A stretch of DNA of 26,027 nt, taken from assembly GCA_964503615.1 (NCBI GenBank), contig CAZDBA010000061.1, positions 1 through 26,027 on the forward strand. Reading direction: 5' to 3'. Each line of letters begins with the position of its first letter. Position 1 is the stretch's first letter. A program made the translations under genes and the position numbers. Shown here one piece after another: positions 15,793 through 22,708 of this stretch. The notes under the pieces were generated by a model. The model was not told the DNA's origin. It saw only the letters and a program-made list of their open reading frames with translations, and ran no database searches. This DNA comes from CAZDBA01 sp964503615. Lineage in GTDB: Bacteria > Planctomycetota > Planctomycetia > Pirellulales > Pirellulaceae.

Positions 15793-16175
15793 CTTTCAAA
15801 ACCTTTTCACAGCTTCAGGAAATTTCGGCAAACCAAGCGGTTTTACCGGCAAGAAACGAGGGGAGTATTAGCCAAACTAATGCAATCCATTCGAATAATT
15901 CTTCGTTAGCAGATTGAAATGTGGCTTCTTGACCACGTGTCCAACAGTATTGAAATATTTTCAACGTGGTTTTCCTTTTCGGTATTTTCAAATGCAAAAC
16001 GCGATTTTCAAAAAATATGCTGACATCAAGGTTCTGGAAATCCGGGCGTTGCAATAGAATCTGAGCGATCTAACCGTTCCGCACCTCGCCGGCGTTTCTT
16101 GCGCAATTTAGAAGTATTTCTTCGGCTACTCGTTTTCACGGGACGAATTTTTACCTTTCCACGTCGGAGAAAATT
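15793..16175. other. 383-base intergenic region
   Basis: This AT-rich spacer lies between the divergent egtD and DUF533 genes, so it should contain both promoters. A 79-codon minus-strand frame at 15815-16054 has no supporting start signal or protein-like composition. The only clear signal is the ribosome binding site GGAG at about 16165, eight bases before the ATG at 16176. Confidence 0.6.
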
Positions 16176-16841
16176 ATGAATGCAGTAAAACTACTAGGCA
16201 GCTTGCTTGGCAACAACGCAACAGGCGGAGGCATGCTCGGGTCTCTTATGAAGGGCGTCATGGGCGGCGGCCAACAACAGAGCAGTGGTGGTGGCGCTTT
16301 GGGTATGCTGAGCGGCCTGCTTGGCGGTGGCGGAGGCCAGCCATCAGGTGGCGGAGGTGGTCCACTGGGAATGCTTTCCGGCATCTTGGGTGGAGGTAAA
16401 TCTTCCGACGGTGGCGGCGGTGGTCCTATGGGAATGTTGAGCGGATTGTTTGGTGGCGGAAAAGAAGAAGCGGCTCCTGAGCCACCCCCCGCAGCGGCTC
16501 AAGACCAGGCAACGTTGCTGATTCGAGCGATGTGCAACGCGGCTAAGGCAGATGGACAGATTGATCAACAAGAGCAAGACAATATCGTCGGCCGATTGGG
16601 TGGTGACCTTGATCAGTCAGAAGAAGCTTTTCTACGTCAAGAATTGAATTCACCTTTGGATGTCAATAGCTTTGCCCGCAGCATTCCTGATGACATGGCT
16701 GCGAACGTCTACGCCTTTAGCGTGATGACAGTTAAAGTCGACACTCGTGAAGAAGTTGCTTACTTGCAACAATTGGCTCAAGGGTTGAACTTGGACAACC
16801 AAACGCTTTCTTCTATCCACAAAGAGCTGGGCATCGCGTAA
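16176..16841 (+). CDS. DUF533 / TerB-like protein with glycine-rich repeats
   Basis: A 221-residue protein. It begins MNAVKLLGSLLG, as is usual for DUF533 (YebE-type) proteins. Residues 13-96 are glycine-rich with three copies of a unit reading GGGxLGMLSGLLGGG (about 38-52, 60-74, 81-95). An acidic/proline linker EEAAPEPPP follows. Residues 110-221 form a helical TerB-like domain, with the acidic metal-binding-type motif NAAKADGQIDQQEQDNI (121-137). The function of the family is not well established. TerB-like domains bind calcium or act at the membrane in some proteins. A GGAG ribosome binding site precedes the ATG, and a strong terminator follows 42 bases after the stop, so it is probably a single-gene transcript. 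Confidence 0.85.
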   Translation: MNAVKLLGSLLGNNATGGGMLGSLMKGVMGGGQQQSSGGGALGMLSGLLGGGGGQPSGGGGGPLGMLSGILGGGKSSDGGGGGPMGMLSGLFGGGKEEAAPEPPPAAAQDQATLLIRAMCNAAKADGQIDQQEQDNIVGRLGGDLDQSEEAFLRQELNSPLDVNSFARSIPDDMAANVYAFSVMTVKVDTREEVAYLQQLAQGLNLDNQTLSSIHKELGIA

Positions 16842-16883
16842 GCCAACGGTGCCGAACTTGGGCATCTCACTTCAAGAACAGAC

Positions 16884-16915
16884 AAAGCTCCTGCATGATT
16901 GCAGGAGCTTTTTTT
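16884..16915 (+). terminator. Rho-independent terminator after the DUF533 gene
   Basis: A perfect 12-base-pair stem AAAGCTCCTGCA / TGCAGGAGCTTT with a four-base loop TGAT is followed directly by a run of T. It is the clearest terminator in the window. Confidence 0.92.
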
Positions 16916-16968
16916 GTTTATTCCGGTTTTGTTCTACTTCAAAATTACAAATTTATTTGCGTCTGAGC

Positions 16969-16990
16969 GGGAATACGAATCGGTATTCCC
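16969..16990. repeat. Palindrome, 8-base arms
   Basis: GGGAATAC and GTATTCCC are perfect inverted copies separated by six bases. The size and symmetry suit a dimeric repressor site, and the element lies about 310 bases before the hsp70 start. No regulator is known. Confidence 0.55.
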
Positions 16991-17010
16991 ATGGCTCGAC
17001 CCGTAACGGA

Positions 17011-17042
17011 ACTGAGTTTGTACTGAGTTTGCCCTGAGTTTG
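17011..17042. repeat. Three direct repeats of (a/c)ctgagtttg with 11-base spacing
   Basis: Copies at 17011-17020, 17022-17031 and 17033-17042 are identical except for the first base of the third. The 11-base period places them on nearly the same face of the helix. Confidence 0.75.
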
Positions 17043-17204
17043 CGATTAGGTCGATTGGAATACTAAAGAGTGTTTCAAGAGTTTTCTAAAGGAACCTTCG
17101 CAAAGTCTGCTGAAAAGTCCCGAAACATTTGACTACTTTTGTAGATCCTGTGCTGGGGGCAAAAAAATGACTCGCAGAAATGGACAGAGCAAATTAAAAC
17201 ATGG

Positions 17205-17265
17205 AGGCCAGCCAAACCAAAAATACAGCTGCTAAAACGTTCTCGCCCTTCCACGAGCTGGCCTG
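17205..17265. repeat. Inverted repeat in the hsp70 leader
   Basis: AGGCCAGC (17205-17212) and GCTGGCCT (17258-17265) are perfect inverted copies with a 45-base loop, ending 32 bases before the hsp70 ATG. If transcribed, this would form a leader stem close to the ribosome binding region. Confidence 0.45.
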
Positions 17266-17297
17266 AAAACTAAACCTTTCCGAGAATCCTGAAAGCC

Positions 17298-19322
17298 ATG
17301 TCAAACGAAAAACCAGCCGTCGGTATCGATTTGGGTACCACTTTTTCTGTTGTTGCAAGCCTTGATCGGGATGGTAAACCGATAACCATTCCCAACGACG
17401 AAGGTGACCTCAGCACGCCCAGTGTGGTTTACTTTGATTCGGATTGCGTGGTGGTCGGTGAAGAAGCGATCAATGCGGCCGAGTACACTCCCGAACGCGC
17501 GGTTCGATTTGTCAAGCGAGACATGGGCAATGATTATTTGTCCAAAAAGATTGGTAGCCATTCGTTTCCGCCCGAAGTAGTTTTGGCACTTGTTCTGCAA
17601 AAACTAAAAGCGGATGCGGAATTGAGAATCGGCGAGTTCGACAAAGCGGTCATAACCGTGCCCGCTTATTTTAACGAACCGCGTCGCAAAGCCACACAGG
17701 ACGCGGGTCGGATGGCTGGGATCGAGGTTCTGGATATCATCAACGAACCCACTGCGGCGGCGATCGCATTCGGCGTCAATTGTGGCTTTGTCGGAGCGGA
17801 TGGAAGTGCCACCAGCGACGAGCGAGTGTTGGTTTACGATTTGGGCGGCGGAACGTTCGATGTGACGTTAATGGAAATGAAAGGGACCCAATTCGACGCA
17901 GTTGCCACCGCCGGAGATGTTCATTTGGGCGGTATGGATTGGGACGGTCGATTGATGAGTCACCTGGCCGAACAGTTTCAGAAAGAACATGGTATTGACC
18001 CGCGCAGCGATGAATCTTCGCAAATGAAGTTGCTAAAGTTGGCCAGCCGCGCGAAAAAGACTTTGACGGCTCGCGACTCCGCACAAGTTCGTTTTGCACT
18101 CGAAGGCAAAAAATCGACGCTCAGTGTGTCACGAACAGAATTCGAGTCGTTGACAGAGGACCTTGTCGAGCGAACTCGGTTAACAGTTCGCCGCATGTTG
18201 AAAGACTCGGTCACTGAATGGTCCGATATCACTCGCTTGTTGTTGGTCGGTGGTTCGACGCGAATGCCGATGATTCAGAGAATGCTTGAAGCAGAATCGG
18301 GGCTGAAATGCGATCGCTCATTGTCGCCCGATGAAGCGGTTGCACACGGAGCGGCCGTTTACGCCTCGACGAAATTGGAGCGCGGAGCACCGCCGGTGAA
18401 GATTTCCAACGTCAATTCGCACGACCTTGGAGTGCTGGGACGGGACCCTTCAACCAAGAAGATGATTCGACAACTGATGATCGGCCGTAATAGTAAATTG
18501 CCTCAAACGATAAAGCGAAAATTTGTAACCTCAAAAGACGGGCAGAGAGAGGTCGTTGTTGCCGTTGTCGAGGGCGGTACCAATTCAGGAGCAGGCGCGA
18601 CACGAATTGGAAAGTGTCGTGTGACCGATCTTCCCGCTGACTTGCCAAAAGGCACGCCAATTCATGTTACGTTTAAGTATTCCACAGATGGTCGATTGGT
18701 GGTGGACGCCGAAGTGCCTTCTGCAGGTGTTAAAGCACATACAACCATCCAGCGTTCGTCTGGCATGACCGAAGAGACTCTTAAGTTTTGGACCACCAAG
18801 ATTGCTGAGGGACTCAAGGTCGACACGGACACCTATCCGCTCCCGGCAACTCCAGCTCCAAAAGCACCCGCGGCGACCCAGCGACCGAAACCAAAACCTC
18901 AGCCAGCCTTGAAGAAACCGCAAGTTGGTCAACCCGCTATTCCTCCTGTGGTGGGGGGAGTGGGGGTAGTACCAGAAATCAATGCTGGTCCACCCGTTGG
19001 CAATGTGGCCGCCACCGCCGCTAACGCTTCGTCGACTCCGGTGCCAACATCGATGATTCCAAAATCACCCGCGGTTTTACAACCGGTTCCTGACGTTCCG
19101 GTGTTTGAAGAAAGTGCTGCTGCGGTTGCTGAATCAAGGATTATCCTGGGTGGCGATGACGCACAGCCGGGATCTCCGAGTGTAAGTGCGATTCCCGATT
19201 TTGCCACCGAAGAAAAATCGGTGGGTAAAGTTGAAGAATCGCGAATCTTCGTTAACAATGATGAACAACCAAAAAAGCAGGTCGATGACAGTGACTTGGG
19301 CGACTTTTTGAAGAACCTTTAA
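17298..19322 (+). CDS. Hsp70-family protein with truncated substrate domain and Pro/Ala-rich tail
   Basis: A 674-residue DnaK-related ATPase. The nucleotide-binding domain (about 1-375) has the usual motifs: GIDLGTTFS (9-17), VPAYFNEPRRKATQDAG (121-137), INEPTAAAIAFG (148-159), YDLGGGTFDVT (180-190) and LLLVGGSTRMP near 318. A shortened beta-type substrate-binding domain follows to about 520. The helical lid of DnaK is missing. In its place is a 150-residue tail rich in proline, alanine and valine, with two copies of an ESRI(I/F) motif (VAESRIILGGDD and VEESRIFVNNDE), ending DLGDFLKNL. It is thus not the housekeeping DnaK but a specialised paralogue. The next gene, 53 bases downstream, encodes a J-like membrane protein that may be its partner. 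Confidence 0.92.
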   Translation: MSNEKPAVGIDLGTTFSVVASLDRDGKPITIPNDEGDLSTPSVVYFDSDCVVVGEEAINAAEYTPERAVRFVKRDMGNDYLSKKIGSHSFPPEVVLALVLQKLKADAELRIGEFDKAVITVPAYFNEPRRKATQDAGRMAGIEVLDIINEPTAAAIAFGVNCGFVGADGSATSDERVLVYDLGGGTFDVTLMEMKGTQFDAVATAGDVHLGGMDWDGRLMSHLAEQFQKEHGIDPRSDESSQMKLLKLASRAKKTLTARDSAQVRFALEGKKSTLSVSRTEFESLTEDLVERTRLTVRRMLKDSVTEWSDITRLLLVGGSTRMPMIQRMLEAESGLKCDRSLSPDEAVAHGAAVYASTKLERGAPPVKISNVNSHDLGVLGRDPSTKKMIRQLMIGRNSKLPQTIKRKFVTSKDGQREVVVAVVEGGTNSGAGATRIGKCRVTDLPADLPKGTPIHVTFKYSTDGRLVVDAEVPSAGVKAHTTIQRSSGMTEETLKFWTTKIAEGLKVDTDTYPLPATPAPKAPAATQRPKPKPQPALKKPQVGQPAIPPVVGGVGVVPEINAGPPVGNVAATAANASSTPVPTSMIPKSPAVLQPVPDVPVFEESAAAVAESRIILGGDDAQPGSPSVSAIPDFATEEKSVGKVEESRIFVNNDEQPKKQVDDSDLGDFLKNL

Positions 19323-19375
19323 TTGCCAGCCTGCGAAACGAAGGCGGCGTGGTTCGAAAACCTAACAGGTGATTT

Positions 19376-20395
19376 ATGTCTAAACCATTTGATCCCTACA
19401 AAAAATGGTTTGGAATTCCGCCTGAACAGCACCCTCTGAATCATTATCAACTGTTGGGGATCAAGCTCTACGAATCCAACTTGAAGGTGATTCGAGCTGC
19501 TGGTGAGAAACGGGTCGAGTTTCTGCAAGATGTATCCGGCGGCGAACATATGGACGCGGCACAAAGTTGCTTGAACGAAGTTGCCAAGGCGGTGCTTTGT
19601 CTGACCAATCCAAAAAAGAAGCTTGCCTACGATCACGAGCTGAAAATTGCAAGCCGCGAAAAACAAACTGCCGCAGCAACGACTACTCCGATTCCAGTTT
19701 CGGCTCCGTCAAAAACTACTTCCAAGCCTTCTGGCCCGTCTGAATTCGCGATCGGCGTGGAGAAGACGGACGACAAGAATCAGACGGCCAGGCAAACCGC
19801 ACCTAAAAAGCCTGCACGAAAAGTCTCAACGCCGAAAGACTCACCAGCCATACCCAAGCCCAAAGCGAGTGGTTGGAAGAAGAATGCGAAGCTAATCAAA
19901 ACTTTGGTAACCAGTCTACTTGTGATCACCATCGGAGTTTTAATTGTCTTACTGGTAACACGCAGCGGTTCTACAAAAAAGGATAAAGACCTGCAGGCGA
20001 CAGCCAAAGGGGCGGAAAAGCCAAGCCCTGACCGACACCGGACACCAGGTCCCGGTGTATCGGTCACTCTGCCCAAGGTTGTCACTTTAGGTCCCACCCA
20101 ATTCGAGCGCCTGGCTGGCCTAAAAGGACAGAAGGTGATCGTCGAAGGGGTCGTTGCCAGTTTTGGGGAAAGTTCGTCAAAGAAGACTAAATATCTCAAT
20201 TTCGCCAAGAAGCATGAAAAAGGAATTACGGTTTTTATGTTGCTTCGTGACGTGGGAGACGATTGGGATTTGCCACAGCTTCGCAAGGAATTCGAAGGCA
20301 AGAAACTGCAAGTCACGGGCAATGTTCGCAAGCTCCCAGGCAGAAATCGTTTTGGGATTAAAGTGACCTCTAAGACACAGATCAAAATACTGTGA
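19376..20395 (+). CDS. Membrane protein with degenerate J domain and OB-like C-terminus
   Basis: A 339-residue protein. Residues 5-90 form the planctomycete J-like domain (PYKKWFGIPPEQ, NHYQLLGI, LTNPKKKLAYDHEL). The HPD tripeptide needed to stimulate Hsp70 is absent: the expected position reads around VEFLQD. Residues 95-170 are a Lys/Pro/Ser/Thr-rich linker. One transmembrane segment (about 173-195, LIKTLVTSLLVITIGVLIVLLV) and another basic linker follow. Residues 245-339 resemble a small OB-fold domain (GQKVIVEGVVASFGES..., TVFMLL, GKKLQVTGNVRKLPGRNRFGIKV). The N-terminus is probably cytoplasmic and the OB-like part outside. It is almost certainly co-transcribed with the Hsp70 gene before it. 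Its function is unknown. Confidence 0.82.
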   Translation: MSKPFDPYKKWFGIPPEQHPLNHYQLLGIKLYESNLKVIRAAGEKRVEFLQDVSGGEHMDAAQSCLNEVAKAVLCLTNPKKKLAYDHELKIASREKQTAAATTTPIPVSAPSKTTSKPSGPSEFAIGVEKTDDKNQTARQTAPKKPARKVSTPKDSPAIPKPKASGWKKNAKLIKTLVTSLLVITIGVLIVLLVTRSGSTKKDKDLQATAKGAEKPSPDRHRTPGPGVSVTLPKVVTLGPTQFERLAGLKGQKVIVEGVVASFGESSSKKTKYLNFAKKHEKGITVFMLLRDVGDDWDLPQLRKEFEGKKLQVTGNVRKLPGRNRFGIKVTSKTQIKIL

Positions 20396-20667
20396 GCTAC
20401 AGTCGCCTTTCGTTGCGGCTGCACCCAGGATCTTCTTTTTTGCAATCGCGCGTTTCTATCCGTTTGAAAGAGCAGCTTGTACCTTTAGTGCGATCCACAT
20501 AATCCGGTTTATCTAACTAAACCAGCGTTTCTGGTGTGTTATTCTTAACCCCACGTTTTGGTAGTCATCTGCAAAGTAAGGAAAAAAACTGAATTGAGCG
20601 CCGGCTATTGTTAGATCCTGACCTATCTTTTTTCAAACTAACCAGTTTGTATTTAAGAGATAAAGCT

Positions 20668-21057
20668 ATGGCCAAAAGTCATAAAAGATGGCGCCTTTTT
20701 GCAGACCCAAAAATCCAGGGCGGACTATGTTTGCGCATGGTCGTGTATTGGGTAATTTGCCAGATTAGCGTGATCGGAACGATCTGCGGTTTTGATTGGC
20801 TTGCTGGCCCTTCTGCCGAGGGCGAAGTGGCCTTGATGCCCGCTTTTGTGATTTCCGGACTGATTCTCGCGTTCGTTATGCTTGATCTTGTCGTATTCTC
20901 AAATCGCTTTGCGGGTCCGATGTTGAATTTGCGACGCAAAATGAAAATGCTGGCGGACAACGATCCGGTCGAGGAGATCAGTTTTCGCCCGGGAGACTTT
21001 TACGTCGATCTCGCAGAAAACTTTAATCGAGTTCGTGCGCGTTCGAACAGTAACTAG
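20668..21057 (+). CDS. Small two-span membrane protein with HAMP-like tail
   Basis: A 129-residue protein, starting at the ATG 20668, since the 20 residues upstream do not look coding. It has two hydrophobic segments (about 21-46 and 57-78) and then a helical region RFAGPMLNLRRKMKMLADND..EEISFRPGDFYVDLAENFN. The P-x-x-x-L spacing and final FN resemble HAMP signalling linkers. It lacks any catalytic domain, so it may be a stand-alone HAMP-type membrane adaptor. It is 272 bases after the J-like gene, with no clear terminator between, so it may or may not share its transcript. The family is not recognised with confidence. Confidence 0.7.
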   Translation: MAKSHKRWRLFADPKIQGGLCLRMVVYWVICQISVIGTICGFDWLAGPSAEGEVALMPAFVISGLILAFVMLDLVVFSNRFAGPMLNLRRKMKMLADNDPVEEISFRPGDFYVDLAENFNRVRARSNSN

Positions 21058-21064
21058 ATCTGGT

Positions 21065-21123
21065 GTAGGTCAGGCTGTGTGTCTGACGAAATGAACAGGA
21101 TTGGCATGCACAGCATGCCCTAC
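21065..21123. repeat. REP-like paired-hairpin element, copy 1
   Basis: The element starts GTAGG and ends CCTAC. It contains GTCAGGC-TGTGT-GTCTGAC (21069-21087, one mismatch) and GGCATGC-ACA-GCATGCC (21103-21119). The same layout recurs at 25862-25929. It sits between two genes, as REP elements usually do. Confidence 0.65.
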
Positions 21124-21163
21124 GCTTGGATCCAAACTTCCGTTGAATTCAAGGCCTCATTGC

Positions 21164-22699
21164 TTAGTTAACGGAAGAAGCGACTTGGGAATCGACCAGT
21201 CGCTCTGAAACAACCACCAAAATTCTTAGCTGTTTGGCAAGGCTGGATGTGATTGCGTCTTTCGTGCATCGCCATCTCCAATTCCCTTTTGCCACGCCCG
21301 GGACGTTCATACGTGCTGAATTCCCCAATCCAATCGCGTCCTGCAATGGAACGATGGCGACATTGGCAAGCGAGCGGTAAAGCAGCTCGATGATCTGAAT
21401 GTGGGTTTCTTCCTCGCCATTTAGATATTCGGCCAACGCATCGTGGCCACCGTTAGGTATTGAATTTTGGCGGGAACGGTACCAACCCATCACCGTGTCG
21501 TTGTCATGAGTTCCGGTGTAGGCGATGGAGTGTGGAGCATACGTAGTGTGCCGATGAAAATCGTCGTCGGCCGCAGCATAGCCGAATTGCAGGACCCGCA
21601 TCGTCGGGAATCCCAGACGGTCCCTCAAATCGTGAACGTCTTGATCGATATCGCCAAGATCCTCAGCCCAAATCGGAAGTTTACCCAGCGCTCTTTCGGC
21701 AGCCAGAAACGGTTTGTCTTTGGGACCCGTTACCCAAGCTCCATCGACTGCCGTTTTCGCGCCCGCCGGAACCTTCCAATACTGATCAAATCCTCGGAAG
21801 TGATCAACACGCAAAAGATCGTATTGATTCAAAGCTCGACGAAAGCGATCACACCACCAAGCGAAACCATTGGTCTCCATTGCATCCCAATCGTAGAGCG
21901 GGTTGCCCCACAACTGGCCCGTTTTACTAAAGTAGTCTGGGGGTACGCCGGCAACGCATAGCGGATTGCCTTTTGAATCCAATAGGAACTGTGATTGATT
22001 GGCCCAAACATCGGCGCTTTCAAATGCGACAAAGATCGGCATATCGCCACAGATCTTGATCCCTTTCTCATTGGCGTATTTTTTGATTCGATTCCATTGG
22101 GATTCGAACAAAAACTGCTTGAACTTGGAAAATTGGATCCCTGTTTGAATTTGGTTCAAAGCAGCGACGGGAAGATTATTGGGCTGGCGGCAAACCGTCG
22201 GCCACTTGGTCCAATCGGCCTGACCAAAGTGCTCTCGCAACGCTTCGAACTTGGCAAAGTCATCCAGCCACCACGCTTGCTCGTTACAAAACTGCTGGTA
22301 TTCGGCATCGGTCGCCAGCTGTCCGCCCGACTCGTCAAAGGCCGTTTGTAACAATCGCTGCTTGAATTCGGTGACAGAATCAAAGTCGACTTGTTCAGGT
22401 TGTCGACTCAACGCGCTTTCGTAGTGGTCGACCAATGCGGCGAGACTTTCAACGGCCAGCCAATTGTCGGTGACCAGAAGCTCCGGGCTGAGCAACAGCA
22501 TGTTTCCCGCAAATGCCGAATAGCTGCTGTAAGGTGAATGGCAACCGGACGTCGGGCACAGGGGGAGAATTTGCCAAACGCTTTGACCTGCCTCAAAGAG
22601 GAAGTCGACGAATTCGTAGGCGGCTCGCCCCAAGTCACCAATGCCGAAACGACTGGGTAGACTGGTGATGTGAAGCAGGATTCCTGCAGACCGTGTCAT
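21164..22699 (-). CDS. malQ: 4-alpha-glucanotransferase (amylomaltase, GH77)
   Basis: A complete 511-residue GH77 enzyme of normal length for the short bacterial type. The nucleophile is Asp299 in LLRVDHFRGF. The acid/base is Glu346 in WAEDLG, and the third carboxylate is Asp399 in YTGTHDND. GDMPIFVAFESADVW (218-232) and GVPPDYFSKTGQLWGNPLYDW (251-271) are also typical. It disproportionates malto-oligosaccharides, moving glucan segments with release of glucose. It begins nine bases after the stop of glgP, so both belong to one operon for breaking down glycogen: the phosphorylase trims chains and MalQ rebuilds short leftovers into longer ones. Confidence 0.95.
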   Translation of the reverse strand: MTRSAGILLHITSLPSRFGIGDLGRAAYEFVDFLFEAGQSVWQILPLCPTSGCHSPYSSYSAFAGNMLLLSPELLVTDNWLAVESLAALVDHYESALSRQPEQVDFDSVTEFKQRLLQTAFDESGGQLATDAEYQQFCNEQAWWLDDFAKFEALREHFGQADWTKWPTVCRQPNNLPVAALNQIQTGIQFSKFKQFLFESQWNRIKKYANEKGIKICGDMPIFVAFESADVWANQSQFLLDSKGNPLCVAGVPPDYFSKTGQLWGNPLYDWDAMETNGFAWWCDRFRRALNQYDLLRVDHFRGFDQYWKVPAGAKTAVDGAWVTGPKDKPFLAAERALGKLPIWAEDLGDIDQDVHDLRDRLGFPTMRVLQFGYAAADDDFHRHTTYAPHSIAYTGTHDNDTVMGWYRSRQNSIPNGGHDALAEYLNGEEETHIQIIELLYRSLANVAIVPLQDAIGLGNSARMNVPGVAKGNWRWRCTKDAITSSLAKQLRILVVVSERLVDSQVASSVN

Positions 22700-22708
22700 G
22701 TTTAGCGT

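Larger units (their letters stand above)
16916..17297 (+). promoter_or_regulatory. Upstream region of the hsp70 gene with several repeats
   Basis: This 382-base region should contain the promoter of the Hsp70 operon. It holds a palindrome at 16969-16990, three 10-base direct repeats at 17011-17042, and an inverted repeat at 17205-17265. A 22-codon frame (17167-17235, ATG to TAA) with a G-rich stretch upstream could be a leader peptide, but there is no further support. No CIRCE-type element (TTAGCACTC-N9-GAGTGCTAA) was seen. Confidence 0.5.

Noticed and set aside
15815..16054. 79-codon minus-strand frame between egtD and the DUF533 gene
   Set aside because: AT-rich, no start signal and no protein-like pattern.
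17167..17235. 22-codon leader-peptide-like frame upstream of hsp70
   Set aside because: No attenuator structure or codon bias that would support a leader-peptide mechanism.
20400..20421. Hairpin after the J-like gene (CAGTCGC / GCGGCTG)
   Set aside because: The stem has a G-T pair, the loop is eight bases and the T run is 14 bases away, so it is not a convincing terminator.
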